64,000 bases of DNA from Poindextera sp963719975 (GTDB lineage Bacteria; Pseudomonadota; Alphaproteobacteria; Caulobacterales; Caulobacteraceae). Location of the stretch: assembly GCA_963719975.1 (NCBI GenBank), contig CAVRED010000012.1:62001-126000 (forward strand), written 5' to 3'. The notes beneath the pieces are model-generated. The model worked only from the letters and a program-made list of their open reading frames with translations. It had not been told where the DNA came from and searched no databases. Shown in pieces: positions 47,114 through 56,237 of the stretch. The translations under genes and the position numbers were made by a program. How positions within the stretch are numbered: the first letter of the stretch is position 1; each line of letters begins with the position of its first letter.

Positions 47114-48736
47114 ATGCCGGCTGACGACGACTGGTGGAAGCGTGCTGTCTTCTACCAGATCTACCCCCGCAGCTTCTTCGACTCGAATGGCGATGGCATC
47201 GGCGACCTGAAGGGAATCGAGGCCAAGCTCGACTATGTCGCGGGGCTGGGCGTCGATGCCATTTGGCTCTCGCCGGTGTTCACCTCGCCGATGAAGGACT
47301 TCGGCTATGACGTCGCCGACTACCGCGGCATCGATCCGATCTTCGGGACGCTGGCCGACTTCGACGATCTGCTCGCCGGCGCCCACGAGCGCGGGCTGAA
47401 GCTGATCATCGACCAGGTCTGGTCGCATACCTCGGACCAGCATCCCTGGTTCCTCGAGAGCGCGCGCTCGAAGGACAATCCGAAGGCGGACTGGTACGTC
47501 TGGGCCGACGCCAAACCGGACGGCACGCCGCCCAACAACTGGATGGCCTATTTCGGCGGACAGTCATGGCGCTGGAACGCCCGGCGGCGGCAGTACTATC
47601 TGCACAACTTCCTCGCCGAGCAGCCCGACCTCAATTTCTGGACGCAGGCCGTGCAGGAGGCGATCCTGGGCGTGGCCGGCTTCTGGCTCGACCGCGGCGT
47701 CGACGGCTTTCGCCTCGACGTCATCAATCTGCTCTTCCACGACCGGACATTGGCCGACAACCCATCGGCCGGCCTGAGGCAAGCGCCCGTTCAGGCCACG
47801 GACTATCAGCGCCACCTCCACGATCGCTCGCGGCCGGAGACGCTGGCGTTCATCGGCCGGGTGCGGGCGTTGCTCAACTCCTACGGTGGGCGGATGACGC
47901 TGGGCGAGATCAGCGACGAAGCCTCGCTCGAGCGGCAGATCGAATACACCGCGACGCGCAAGCGGCTGCACACCGCCTACAGCTTCTACCTTTTGGACGC
48001 GCGCGCTCCGACGCCCGAACTCTTCGCGGGCGCGATGAACGCCTGGGCCGATGCGGCCGGCTGGCCGTCCTGGTCGCTCAGCAACCACGACGCCGTCCGC
48101 TTCCCGTCGAGGCTGGCGCATTCCGGCAATCCCGCGCAGACCAAGGGACTGCTCGCACTGCTCCTGTCGCTGCGCGGCTCGCCCTTCCTCTACCAGGGCG
48201 ACGAGCTTGGGCTGCCGCACGCCCAGGTGCCGTTCGAGCGGCTGCAGGACCCCTTCGCCATCGCCCTCTACACCGGCGAGTCGGGGCGCGACGGGGCGCG
48301 AACGCCGATGCCGTGGACGACGGCGGGGCCGAGCGGAGGCTTCTCGGCGGTGCGCGAGACCTGGCTTCCCGTCGACCCGCGCCACTTGTCGCTCGCCGTC
48401 GCGGCGCAGGAGGGCGAGCCGAAGTCGATGCTGCACTTCACCCGGCGGATGGTTTCGGCTCGCAAAGCCTCGCCTGCGCTCCAGGACGGCGCGCTCCGCA
48501 TTCTCAAGGCGAGCGAAGGCGTCTTGGTGTTCGAGCGGTCGGTCGGCGACGAGCGGATGCTCTGCGCCTTCGAACTCGGCGGGCAGTCTGCGCGCTTCGA
48601 CGACGAGAGCCTCGGGGGTGGGCGCATCGCCGCCGGCGACGGCGGCGTCAGCCTCGCCGACCGCACCTTGGCGCTGCCGCCCTATGCGTTCGCCTGGGTC
48701 AAGCTCGCGGCTGGACAAAGGCCGGGTTCGGCCTGA
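47114..48736 (+). CDS. GH13 alpha-glucosidase
   Basis: A 540-residue GH13 (subfamily 23-like) enzyme. It opens with WWKRAVFYQIYPRSFFDSNG. The catalytic triad is Asp202 (GFRLDVIN), Glu265 (LGEISD) and Asp326 (SNHDAVR). It hydrolyses alpha-glucosides such as maltose or isomaltose. No signal peptide is present, so it is cytoplasmic. ATG at 47114 follows GGGAGGAG at 47103-47110. It stands apart from the usual maltose cluster; the next gene on the same strand encodes a channel. Confidence 0.93.
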   Translation: MPADDDWWKRAVFYQIYPRSFFDSNGDGIGDLKGIEAKLDYVAGLGVDAIWLSPVFTSPMKDFGYDVADYRGIDPIFGTLADFDDLLAGAHERGLKLIIDQVWSHTSDQHPWFLESARSKDNPKADWYVWADAKPDGTPPNNWMAYFGGQSWRWNARRRQYYLHNFLAEQPDLNFWTQAVQEAILGVAGFWLDRGVDGFRLDVINLLFHDRTLADNPSAGLRQAPVQATDYQRHLHDRSRPETLAFIGRVRALLNSYGGRMTLGEISDEASLERQIEYTATRKRLHTAYSFYLLDARAPTPELFAGAMNAWADAAGWPSWSLSNHDAVRFPSRLAHSGNPAQTKGLLALLLSLRGSPFLYQGDELGLPHAQVPFERLQDPFAIALYTGESGRDGARTPMPWTTAGPSGGFSAVRETWLPVDPRHLSLAVAAQEGEPKSMLHFTRRMVSARKASPALQDGALRILKASEGVLVFERSVGDERMLCAFELGGQSARFDDESLGGGRIAAGDGGVSLADRTLALPPYAFAWVKLAAGQRPGSA

Positions 48737-48764
48737 CGCTTCCGGGGCCGGGGCGGGAGGGGCG

Positions 48765-49460
48765 ATGGTCATGGCGGGCGAACCGGAGTCCCTCGATCAG
48801 GACGAGCCGCACGAGGCGCGCGATCGCCGTCACGCCTACGACCGCCTGATCATGCTCTCCGACGGCGTCTTCGCCATCGCCATCACTCTGCTCGCGTTCG
48901 ATGTCCGCGGGCCAGCCAGCTGGGCTGGCGACGTGGGTGGCCTGATCGCCGCCATGGGTCCGGTGCTGCAGGCGTTTGTGCTGAGCTTCCTGGTGATCAG
49001 TCTCTACTGGGTCCTGCATCGCCGCTATGTCGCCATGCTCGTACGCGTGGACTGGGTAGCGACCGTGCTCAATCTCGCGTTCCTCGGCCTCATCGCCCTT
49101 GTCCCGGCGGCGACCAAGCTGGCCGAGGCGAGCAGCGGGCGCCCGCCCGCGCTCGCACTCTATTCGGGCCTTGTCATCGCGATCGGCGTCAGCCTTTCGC
49201 TCCTTTGGGGGTACGCCACCTTCATGGGTCGGCTGGTCTACCCCGAGATCGGCGTCCCCGCGCGCTGGATCTTCTTCGTCGTCCCGCTCATCGCCCCTCC
49301 GGTTTCGCTGCTATTGACCATCCCGACGCACCTTCCGAACGGTATCGTCCCGATCGTGCTGCTGACCATGTTCATCTTCGGGGGCCTGGTCCTTCAGCGC
49401 CTGATCCGCAGCTCGCACCGCAGGCCTGAGAGAGCGGCGCCACGGTCGCCGGACGCCTGA
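48765..49460 (+). CDS. TMEM175-family (DUF1211) potassium channel-like membrane protein
   Basis: A 231-residue protein with about six hydrophobic helices. The signature near residue 27 is RLIMLSDGVFAIAITLLAFD, the TMEM175 RxxxFSD-type motif with Leu in place of Phe. Bacterial TMEM175 proteins assemble as tetramers and conduct potassium with modest selectivity. ATG at 48765 follows GGGAGGGG and lies 28 bp after the alpha-glucosidase, so cotranscription is possible without functional relation. Confidence 0.8.
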   Translation: MVMAGEPESLDQDEPHEARDRRHAYDRLIMLSDGVFAIAITLLAFDVRGPASWAGDVGGLIAAMGPVLQAFVLSFLVISLYWVLHRRYVAMLVRVDWVATVLNLAFLGLIALVPAATKLAEASSGRPPALALYSGLVIAIGVSLSLLWGYATFMGRLVYPEIGVPARWIFFVVPLIAPPVSLLLTIPTHLPNGIVPIVLLTMFIFGGLVLQRLIRSSHRRPERAAPRSPDA

Positions 49461-49528
49461 CGTCTTGATCTTGCCGCCGCCGGGCGCGAGGCTAGGCCAA
49501 GCAACGAAAACAGGTTTGGGCGGAGACG

Positions 49529-51130
49529 ATGACCGTAGCGTTTGGTGATGTGTTCGACGCCACCGCGGCGGCCGCGAAGGCGGACGACGTGGCGGTCTAC
49601 TGCGACGACGAGGTGGTCACCTGGGGCCAGTTCGATGCCCGTTCGAACGCGCTGGCGCGCTCGCTGCAGGCGGCGTGCCTTCCGACCGGAGCAAAGGTCG
49701 CGCAGTACATGCGCAACAGCCCCGAGTACCTCGTCATCTTCGCCGCCGCCTTCAAGGCGAGGCTTAGCCCCGTCAACGTCAACTTCCGTTATGGACCGGA
49801 CGAGGTCGAGTACCTGATCGACAACGCCGACGCCGAGGCGGTCTTCTTCGACGCCGAGTTCGCCGATGTCGTCCGAGCCGTCCGCCACAAGCTGCCAAAG
49901 GTGAAGCTCTGGGCCGTCGCCGGCGGCGCAGCCGAGGGCTTCCAGCGCTACGAAGACCTGATCGAGGGCGACGGCGCGCCCCTCGGGATCGAGCGGTCCC
50001 CGGACGACATGTTCCTCATGTACACCGGCGGCACCACCGGCCTGCCCAAGGGGGTGATGTGGCCCAGCGGCACCTGGTGGCCGGTGCTGGCCGGCTTCCG
50101 CGCCCCGGCCTTCGGAGCCGAGGCGCCGGCGACGCTCGAGGCGCTCACGGCGCAGATCAAGGCCGACATCGGCCGCGAGCCGGTCTACGTCGCCGTGCCG
50201 CTGATGCACGGCACCGGCCTCTTCACCGCGGTCTCGGTGCTCTCCAAGGCCGCGCCCGTGGTCATCACCCGCAACCACTCCTTCGACCCGAAGGCGGCGC
50301 TGGACGTGGTGACGCGCCTGCGCTGCACCGGCTTTGTCATCGTCGGCGACGCCTTCGCCCGACCGATGCTGGACGCGCTCCGCGCCGAGCCGGAGCGCTA
50401 CGACGTCACCTGCCTCAGGGCCGTGGTCTCCAGCGGCATGATGTGGAGCCCCGAGGTGAAGAGCGGCATGCTCGAGTTCATGCCAGACGCCGCCCTGGTC
50501 GACAGTTTCGGCGCCTCCGAAGGCGCGGGCCTTGGCCTCTCCGTCACGACCCGCGACCTGCCGCCCACCGAAGCGCGCTTCGACGGGCCCGACACGATCG
50601 TCGTGCGCGCCGACGACTACACCCAGCGGGTCGAGCCAGGCTCCGGCGAGGTCGGGCTGGTCGCGAAAACCGGCGACCTGCCGCTTGGCTACTACAAGGA
50701 CCCGGAGAAGACCGCCCGCACCTGGGTGATGATCGAGGGCAAGCGCCGGCTGATCAGCGGCGACCACGCCACCGTCGAGGCCGATGGCACGATCAAGCTG
50801 ATGGGCCGCGGCAGCCACTGCATCAACTCGGGCGGCGAGAAGATCTATCCCGAGGAAGTGGAGGAGGCGCTCAAGACCCACCCCGCGGTCCACGACGCGC
50901 TGGTGTTCGGCATGCCCGACCCGCGGTTCGGCCAGGTGGTGAGCGCTGTCGTCGGGCTGGTCGACGGAGAGCGCGCCACGGACGCCGACCTGATGGCCCA
51001 CGTCCGCTCCAAGCTCGCGCCCTACAAGGCGCCGCGGAAGATCGCGTTCGTCTCTACCGCGCCGCGCGCCCCGAACGGCAAGGCCGACTACGCGACGGCC
51101 AAGCGGTTGTTCGAACATGCGATGAGCTAG
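49529..51130 (+). CDS. Acyl-CoA synthetase (FadD3-like)
   Basis: A 533-residue ANL ligase. Motifs: MYTGGTTGLPKGVMWPSG (ATP P-loop), SFGASEGAGLG, ISGDHATVEADGTIKLMGRG and the catalytic Lys in APNGKADYATAK. This subgroup activates carboxylic acids from sterol or terpenoid rings and other bulky acids. It is followed by genes for a transporter, epoxide hydrolase, FAD enzymes and beta-oxidation-like enzymes, which supports a lipid or sterol catabolic role. Substrate not known. Confidence 0.85.
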   Translation: MTVAFGDVFDATAAAAKADDVAVYCDDEVVTWGQFDARSNALARSLQAACLPTGAKVAQYMRNSPEYLVIFAAAFKARLSPVNVNFRYGPDEVEYLIDNADAEAVFFDAEFADVVRAVRHKLPKVKLWAVAGGAAEGFQRYEDLIEGDGAPLGIERSPDDMFLMYTGGTTGLPKGVMWPSGTWWPVLAGFRAPAFGAEAPATLEALTAQIKADIGREPVYVAVPLMHGTGLFTAVSVLSKAAPVVITRNHSFDPKAALDVVTRLRCTGFVIVGDAFARPMLDALRAEPERYDVTCLRAVVSSGMMWSPEVKSGMLEFMPDAALVDSFGASEGAGLGLSVTTRDLPPTEARFDGPDTIVVRADDYTQRVEPGSGEVGLVAKTGDLPLGYYKDPEKTARTWVMIEGKRRLISGDHATVEADGTIKLMGRGSHCINSGGEKIYPEEVEEALKTHPAVHDALVFGMPDPRFGQVVSAVVGLVDGERATDADLMAHVRSKLAPYKAPRKIAFVSTAPRAPNGKADYATAKRLFEHAMS

Positions 51131-51146
51131 TTTGAGCGATCTTTGG

Positions 51147-51236
51147 CCACGGAAAACACGGAAAACACGGACGTGCGAGGACTGCCCGACTGTGCGCGCT
51201 TGCAATTCTTGTCCGTGTTTTTCGTGTTTTCCGTGG
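51147..51236. repeat. Long inverted repeat with 26-bp arms, likely terminator/interspersed element
   Basis: The left arm (51147-51172) and right arm (51211-51236) are complementary except at one position. Each arm contains two copies of the A-rich unit GGAAAACAC. The loop is 38 bp. The transcript would form a strong hairpin just after the acyl-CoA synthetase, which ends at 51130. Similar CACGGAAAACACGG elements are scattered in many bacterial genomes. The high A/T content stands out from the surrounding 70% GC DNA. Confidence 0.75.
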
Positions 51237-51522
51237 TTCTCTTTTCCCGCGCTGACGCGCGAATGACCTAGCCGGAGGGTTCTGAGAGACCCTCATCCGT
51301 CAGCTTCGCTGACCCCGTCCGGGCGCCGCCCGCCGGCGCCGCGGCGTTGAGCTGGCGGCGACGATGGGATACCAAACCCTCGTGGCTCGTTAGACCGCCC
51401 TTCTGAAGCGTCGACCTGACGCAACACCCAAGCCCGCTTATGCGGCGCTGGGGCCGTGATGCTTGCGCCGACCCGCGTGAAACCGCGCCTGCGCAGCGCC
51501 CCCTCAGAAGATGTTGGGAATC
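51237..51522. other. Gene-free stretch upstream of the MFS transporter
   Basis: About 290 bp with no supported gene on either strand. Together with the inverted repeat it separates the acyl-CoA synthetase from the transporter, so the transporter promoter should be here. I see no clear operator. Confidence 0.4.
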
Positions 51523-52680
51523 ATGGCTTTTTTCCGAAACGACGCCGTCAATCGGCTCAATCTGCACTTTGCGATCCACGCGATCGCGCTCAGCGGTGGC
51601 GGCGCCTTCTACGGCGCCTTCCTGTTGCGCGCCGGGACGCCGGCGCCCGCCGTGCTCGCGTCCCTGGCGTTGATCAACCTCGGCCGCTTTGCGCTTCGCC
51701 CGTTCGTTCTCTCGCCGGCGCGGCGCTGGGGCCTGAAGCCGCTTGTCATCGCAGGCACGTTGCTGTGCACGCTCCAATATCCGCTGCTCGCCGGGGTCCA
51801 CGGCGTTGGCTGGCGGCTGCTCGCGCTCTGCTGCGTCTCCTCGGTCGGCGACACGGTCTACTGGGCGCCCTACCACGCCTACTACGCCGCGCTGGGCGAC
51901 GCCGAGCATCGCGGCCACCAGGTCGGCCTGCGCCAGGCCCTCGCGACCGTCGCCGGCATCGTGGCGCCGCTGCTCACCGGTTGGGCGCTGGTGGCGTTCG
52001 GCCCGCTAGCGGCCTTCTATGCGACCGCGGCGGTCGTGGTCACCGCCGCCCTGCCGCTTTTCGGCGCGCCCAATGTTCTCATCGCCCCAGCGGCGCCGGG
52101 GGCCTTCCGAGCCGCCTTGCGCGGCGCGCGCCTGTTCGCCGCCGATGGCTGGTGCTACGGCGCGTTCGCCGTCTGGCAGCTCGCGCTTTTCCTGTCGCTT
52201 GGCCAGAGCTTCACCGGCTACGGCTTTGCGGTTGCGCTGGCCGCGCTGGTCGGCGCGGTCTGCGGCCTGCTCCTCGGGCGCTACATCGACCTCGGTCACG
52301 GTCCGCGCGCCGTGTGGATCGTGGGCGCGCTCCTGGTCGCCGCCGATCTCTTCCGCGTGGCGGGCTATGGCGCGCCAGGGTTGGCGGTGGTCGCCAACGC
52401 GGCGGCGGCCGTCGCGGGCGCGGCGAGCGGGCCGCCGTTGATGACCGCCATCTACAACCTGGCCAAGGACTCGCCCTGCGCGATGCAATTCCAGATCGCC
52501 GCCGATGGCGGATGGGACGCCGGCGCCGGCGGCGCCTGCCTGCTCGCCGCCCTCCTTCTCTGGCTCGGCGCGCCGATGCGGCTGGCGATCATGCTGTCGC
52601 TTCCGGGCTCGCTGGCGATGTTCCTGCAGCTGCGGCGCTACTACGCCGACGCCCGCGCCGGCGTCGGCGACGCGCGCTAG
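51523..52680 (+). CDS. Major facilitator superfamily transporter
   Basis: A 385-residue membrane protein with about 11-12 hydrophobic segments, including PLVIAGTLLCTLQYPLLAGV and GFAVALAALVGAVCGLLLGR. It has a central charged loop after residue 185 and a helix pairing typical of the MFS. Substrate cannot be inferred. ATG at 51523 (MAFFRND) has GGGA upstream; another ATG at 51511 is possible. The stop TAG overlaps the convergent epoxide hydrolase stop in a shared CTAG. Confidence 0.8.
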   Translation: MAFFRNDAVNRLNLHFAIHAIALSGGGAFYGAFLLRAGTPAPAVLASLALINLGRFALRPFVLSPARRWGLKPLVIAGTLLCTLQYPLLAGVHGVGWRLLALCCVSSVGDTVYWAPYHAYYAALGDAEHRGHQVGLRQALATVAGIVAPLLTGWALVAFGPLAAFYATAAVVVTAALPLFGAPNVLIAPAAPGAFRAALRGARLFAADGWCYGAFAVWQLALFLSLGQSFTGYGFAVALAALVGAVCGLLLGRYIDLGHGPRAVWIVGALLVAADLFRVAGYGAPGLAVVANAAAAVAGAASGPPLMTAIYNLAKDSPCAMQFQIAADGGWDAGAGGACLLAALLLWLGAPMRLAIMLSLPGSLAMFLQLRRYYADARAGVGDAR

Positions 52681-54341
52681 AGCACGCGTCCTTTCAGCGT
52701 CTTCAACCAGGGGACCAACAGGCCGGTCACCTCGGCGGGGCGCTCCTGTTGGGTCCAGTGGCCGCAGCCGTCGAGCACGTGCGCGCCCTCGAGGTGCGGG
52801 ACGACCGTGCGCATGACGGCGATCGGGTCGCTCATGGCGCCGAAGCCATTGAACGCTCCGTCTCGATTGCCTGCGATGAAGAAGGCCGGCTGATCGAGAC
52901 TGCGATCCTTGAACGCCTGCAGGTAGTGGAAGTCGCGCGTGTGGTTGCGATAGCGGCTGAGCGGGCCGAAGAAGCCCGACCCCTCGAACTCGCCGACGAA
53001 GTAGTCGAGGTCGGCGGCGCTCAGCCACGCCGGGAACGGGTCCGGATCGGGCATGCCGTCGAGGAGCGCCGAGCTGGCGTCCTTGGCGAAAGCCCGGCCA
53101 AGCGGGAGACGTCCACGTCGCCGGAGGCGATGTAGTAGAATTTGCGCAGGAAATCCCGCGGGTTGGGGTCGAACACGGCCTCCGCCCGTCCGGGCTCGCG
53201 GAAGTAGGACTGGTAGAAGAACAGGTTCTTGTCGTCGAACTGCCTGATCACGTCGTCGAAGGAGCGGGTGGGCACGCCGGTGTAGATGACGAGAGGGCCG
53301 ACACGGCGGTAAAGCGGTCCGGGTGGATCAGGGCCGAGTTGTAACGATCGGGCCCCAATCGTGGCCGACAGACGGCGGGGCGGCCGGGGAAGGGCGAGCG
53401 GCAGGGAGAGCAGAAGTCGGGACCCGGAACCGGAGCCGCCGAGTCGAGCGCAGGGGAAGCCGCCGCGGCGACGGCGACTGGCGCCAGACCAGCGGAAAGC
53501 GCACACAGGCAGCGGCCGCCCCGACCGGACGGAGGCGCGCCGGCGACACCGAACAGGAGGGGAGGGAGGGGGGGGAGGAGGGGGAAGGGAACTGGAGGTA
53601 GTGGAAGTCGCGCGTGTGGTTGCGATAGCGGCTGAGCGGGCCGAAGAAGCCGGACGCCTCGAACTCGCCGACGAAGTAGTCGAGGTCGGCGGCGCTCAGC
53701 CACGCCGGGAACGGGTCCGGATCGGGCATGCCGTCGAGGAGCGCTGCGCTGGCGTCCTTGGCGAACGCTCCGGCCAAGCGGGAGACGTCCACGTCGCCGG
53801 AGGCGATGTAGTAGAATTTGCGCAGGAAATCCCGCGGGTTGGGGTCGAAGACGGCCTCCGCCCGTCCGGGCTCGCGGAAGTAGGACTGGTAGAAGAACAG
53901 GTTCTTGTCGTCGAACTGCTCCTTGATCACGTCGTCGAAGGAGCGGGTGGGCACGCCGGTGTAGATGACCGAGAGGGCCGACACGGCGGTAAAGCGGTCG
54001 GGGTGGATCAGGGCCGAGTTGTAGACGATCGGCGCCCCCCAATCGTGGCCGATCAGCACGGCGGGGCGGCCGGGCGACAATGCGTCCGCGACGCCGCGCA
54101 CGTCGGCGACGATGTTCTCCATCGAGAAGTCGGCGACCTCGCTGAACTTCTGCGAGCCGCCATAGCCGCGCACGTCGATGGCGCAGGCGGTGAAGCCCGC
54201 CGCGGCGATCGGGCCGATCTGGTGACGCCAGGAATACCAGCTCTCGGGAAAGCCATGCACCATCAGGGCGAGCGGCCCCTCGCCCTCGAGCGCGACGCGG
54301 ATGCGCGCCGTCCCTGCGTCGACCACCCTGAACTCAGGCAT
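52677..54341 (-). CDS. Alpha/beta-hydrolase, epoxide hydrolase-like, split by a 675-bp imperfect duplication
   Basis: The 5' part (54341 down to 53596) encodes HGFPESWYSWRHQIG, the nucleophile Asp in IGHDWGAP and the cap region through RNHTRDFHYLQ. It then runs into unrelated low-complexity codons. The missing 3' part is present from 52920 to 52677 (AFKDRSLDQPAFFIAGNRDG, catalytic His in GCGHWTQQERP). Joining the two at 53596/52920 gives 330 codons in frame, a normal epoxide hydrolase of 329 residues. The intervening DNA repeats part of the gene with deletions. Function: hydrolysis of epoxides or esters in the lipid-degradation neighbourhood. Confidence 0.8.
52921..53388. repeat. Degraded copy of the epoxide hydrolase segment (copy 1)
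   Basis: This segment matches 53596-54074 in the same orientation, offset 675 bp at its left end. Identity is near perfect at first, then small deletions and substitutions accumulate rightwards until the match is lost at 53388. It is 11 bp shorter than copy 2. The pattern resembles a low-quality read or contig end rather than an evolved duplication. Confidence 0.85.
53389..53595. other. G-rich low-complexity junction, probable assembly artefact
   Basis: 207 bp of purine-rich sequence, including a run of eight G bases at about 53565 and repeated GGAGG blocks, bridges the two copies of the epoxide hydrolase segment. It encodes nothing recognisable on either strand and differs in texture from all other DNA in the window. 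Confidence 0.75.
53596..54074. repeat. Intact copy of the epoxide hydrolase segment (copy 2)
   Basis: Direct repeat partner of 52921-53388. This copy keeps the reading frame with the gene's 5' end at 54341, so it is the genuine version. Differences from copy 1 are spread over all base types and include indels. Confidence 0.85.
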
Positions 54342-54376
54342 TGTTCGCTCCTGTTTTCGCGCCCGCTTCGCCGGGG

Positions 54377-55921
54377 CTATGCGGCCAGCTTGAGCTTGTC
54401 CCGCGCCCGGGCCTCGCGCTCGTGGGCCAGGATGGCGATGTCGGCTTCGGGGGGCAGGCCAAGCGCGCGCATCATCGTCTCGCGGTCAGGACCGGCCTTC
54501 GGCGGGTAGGCGGCGGCGTTGCGCGTCTTGCCGCGCGCCCAGTACCTGAGGATCTTGGCGAAGTTCTTCGGCTTGCGAAGCCAGGCGTTGGGATGCTCCA
54601 GCATGTGGAAGCCGCGCATGCTCTCGCGCAGCAGGTCGGTATCGAAACGCATCGCCGGGGCGACCCCGTCGGCGAAGAAGCTCAGCAGCGCCTTCTCGCG
54701 CAGGCTTGGCTTGTAGGCAGGCGTCAGCGCCTGTTCGGCCCGCGTGATGGCGTTGCGGTCCTGCGCGCGCATGGCGAGGTAGTAGGGTCGAAGCTCGCTC
54801 AGCACGCGCCGGTGATAGGCCAGCAGCCGCTCCGCCGGGTCGGCGCTCTCCTCCAGCACGTCGCGGACCATGTAGGCCTCGACCGCCGCCAGCGAACAGC
54901 CGCGGCCGTACAGCGGGTTGGTGCGGGCCAGGCAATCGCCGATGGCGAAGTATCCCAGCACGGCCGGCTTGCCGTCCCGCACGAGGTCGCGCCAGCGGCT
55001 CAGCAGGTCGCCCATGCCGAACACGCGGCTCGTCGGCTCGGCCTGCTCGGCGTTACACCAGACCTTCAGCCCCGGCAGGTTGTCGATCATCTTGTCCCAC
55101 ACCTCGGGGCGGACGATCGCCTTGCGCAGCTCGTACTCGATCTCGGGCGTGCACATGGTGACCGAGAAGCAGTTGTTGTCGCCTGGGAAGACGCCGAACT
55201 TCAGGTAGCCCAGGTCGCCTCCGGCCGGAGGATTGCCCTCCCGCGGCGGCTCGCTCCGGCCGGGCTTCAGCCGGTAGTGGCGGGTGAAGTAGAGGATGCC
55301 GGCCGTCTCGCTCTCCTCGCCGATCGGCGCGCCCTCGTCGATCAGTTGCTCGATGCCCGAGCTGTTCTTGCCGCCGGCGTCGATCACGACGGGCGCGCGC
55401 AGCTCTTCGGTCCCGCTCGGCCCCTCCACCCGCACGCCGACGACCTTCAGAACGCCAGAGGGGTCGCGCTCGGTCAGCAGCGCACGGACCATGGCGCTCG
55501 AGCGGATGGTCACGTTCGGCAGGCTCTCGACATAGCGCCGCATCACCAGCTCCAGCGTCGTGCGCCGGCTGGTGAGAAGCGTGAACTCGGCGTCCACGGG
55601 CTTTGCGACGTACGTCGCCTTCTGCGCTGGCCAGAGCATGCTCTCGAAGCCGAGCTCGCGCACCCCGATCTCCAGCAGCGCCTCTCGCAGGGCCGGGTGG
55701 TCCGCGCGGATGATCTTGCCGAGGCGAGCAAGGAACGCGTGGCTCTGCCGCAGGTGGCCGACGCCCCGCCGGTTCCAGTCGCGGAACGCCTCCTCGGCGT
55801 CCCCCGACGGAGGCTCGGGGTCCCGCTCGAGAATGGTCACCGCCCGCCCGGTCGGCGCGAGGCCCAGAGCCGCGCACAGTCCGGCTATGCCGGCGCCAAT
55901 CACCAGAACCGCTTCGTCCAT
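54377..55921 (-). CDS. FAD-dependent monooxygenase/oxidoreductase
   Basis: A 514-residue flavoprotein. The N-terminal dinucleotide motif is VLVIGAGIAGLCAALGLAP, with the FAD-contacting TILERDPEPP after it. A second FAD motif (GYFAIGDCLARTNPLYGRGC) lies near residue 340, as in squalene-epoxidase, geranylgeranyl-reductase and halogenase-like enzymes. It probably oxygenates a hydrophobic substrate. It is 35 bp upstream of, and in line with, the epoxide hydrolase gene, so an epoxidase-epoxide hydrolase pair is an attractive inference. Confidence 0.82.
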   Translation of the reverse strand: MDEAVLVIGAGIAGLCAALGLAPTGRAVTILERDPEPPSGDAEEAFRDWNRRGVGHLRQSHAFLARLGKIIRADHPALREALLEIGVRELGFESMLWPAQKATYVAKPVDAEFTLLTSRRTTLELVMRRYVESLPNVTIRSSAMVRALLTERDPSGVLKVVGVRVEGPSGTEELRAPVVIDAGGKNSSGIEQLIDEGAPIGEESETAGILYFTRHYRLKPGRSEPPREGNPPAGGDLGYLKFGVFPGDNNCFSVTMCTPEIEYELRKAIVRPEVWDKMIDNLPGLKVWCNAEQAEPTSRVFGMGDLLSRWRDLVRDGKPAVLGYFAIGDCLARTNPLYGRGCSLAAVEAYMVRDVLEESADPAERLLAYHRRVLSELRPYYLAMRAQDRNAITRAEQALTPAYKPSLREKALLSFFADGVAPAMRFDTDLLRESMRGFHMLEHPNAWLRKPKNFAKILRYWARGKTRNAAAYPPKAGPDRETMMRALGLPPEADIAILAHEREARARDKLKLAA

Positions 55922-56237
55922 CGTCGCTCCGCGCGGGGGCCCCCGAGGGCCCTCCAGATCGTGCTAGTCGCAGGTATAGCTAGCCAGCCTTGGCCGCCTT
56001 GTCTTCAAACAAAACCAAGTCGTTCGGCCCGCGACGTGCGCGCGCGTTCAAAACCTGAAAAGGACGCGACGTAAACCTCAGGGCTCGTCAATCAACATGA
56101 AACTAACCTTCGTCGCCGACGTCCTCGCGCTCCCAATAGTCCGTCGGCGACAGCCGCCAGGCCGCCCGGAACGTCGCGTCCTCCCTGTTGACGATGGTAT
56201 CGGATGCCTGCTCGTCCAAGCACCGATCCTCGTCGCG
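55922..56237. other. Intergenic region with a possible small-ORF remnant
   Basis: 316 bp between the FAD oxidoreductase and a VOC gene. The reverse strand from 56219 (TTG) to 56103 reads 38 residues containing TIVNREDATFRAAWRLSPTD, unusually protein-like for an intergenic frame. It could be a small gene or the end of a decayed one. The rest shows only GC-rich short palindromes such as GGGGGCCCCCG near 55940. Confidence 0.3.

Noticed and set aside
53389..53595. G-quadruplex regulatory element or mobile insertion
   Set aside because: The G-rich stretch lies exactly between an eroded and an intact copy of the same gene segment and has no target-site duplication or coding capacity.
52921..54074. 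Diversity-generating retroelement (template and variable repeats)
   Set aside because: Differences between the two copies are not confined to adenines, include many deletions, and no reverse transcriptase is present. The junction looks like an assembly defect.
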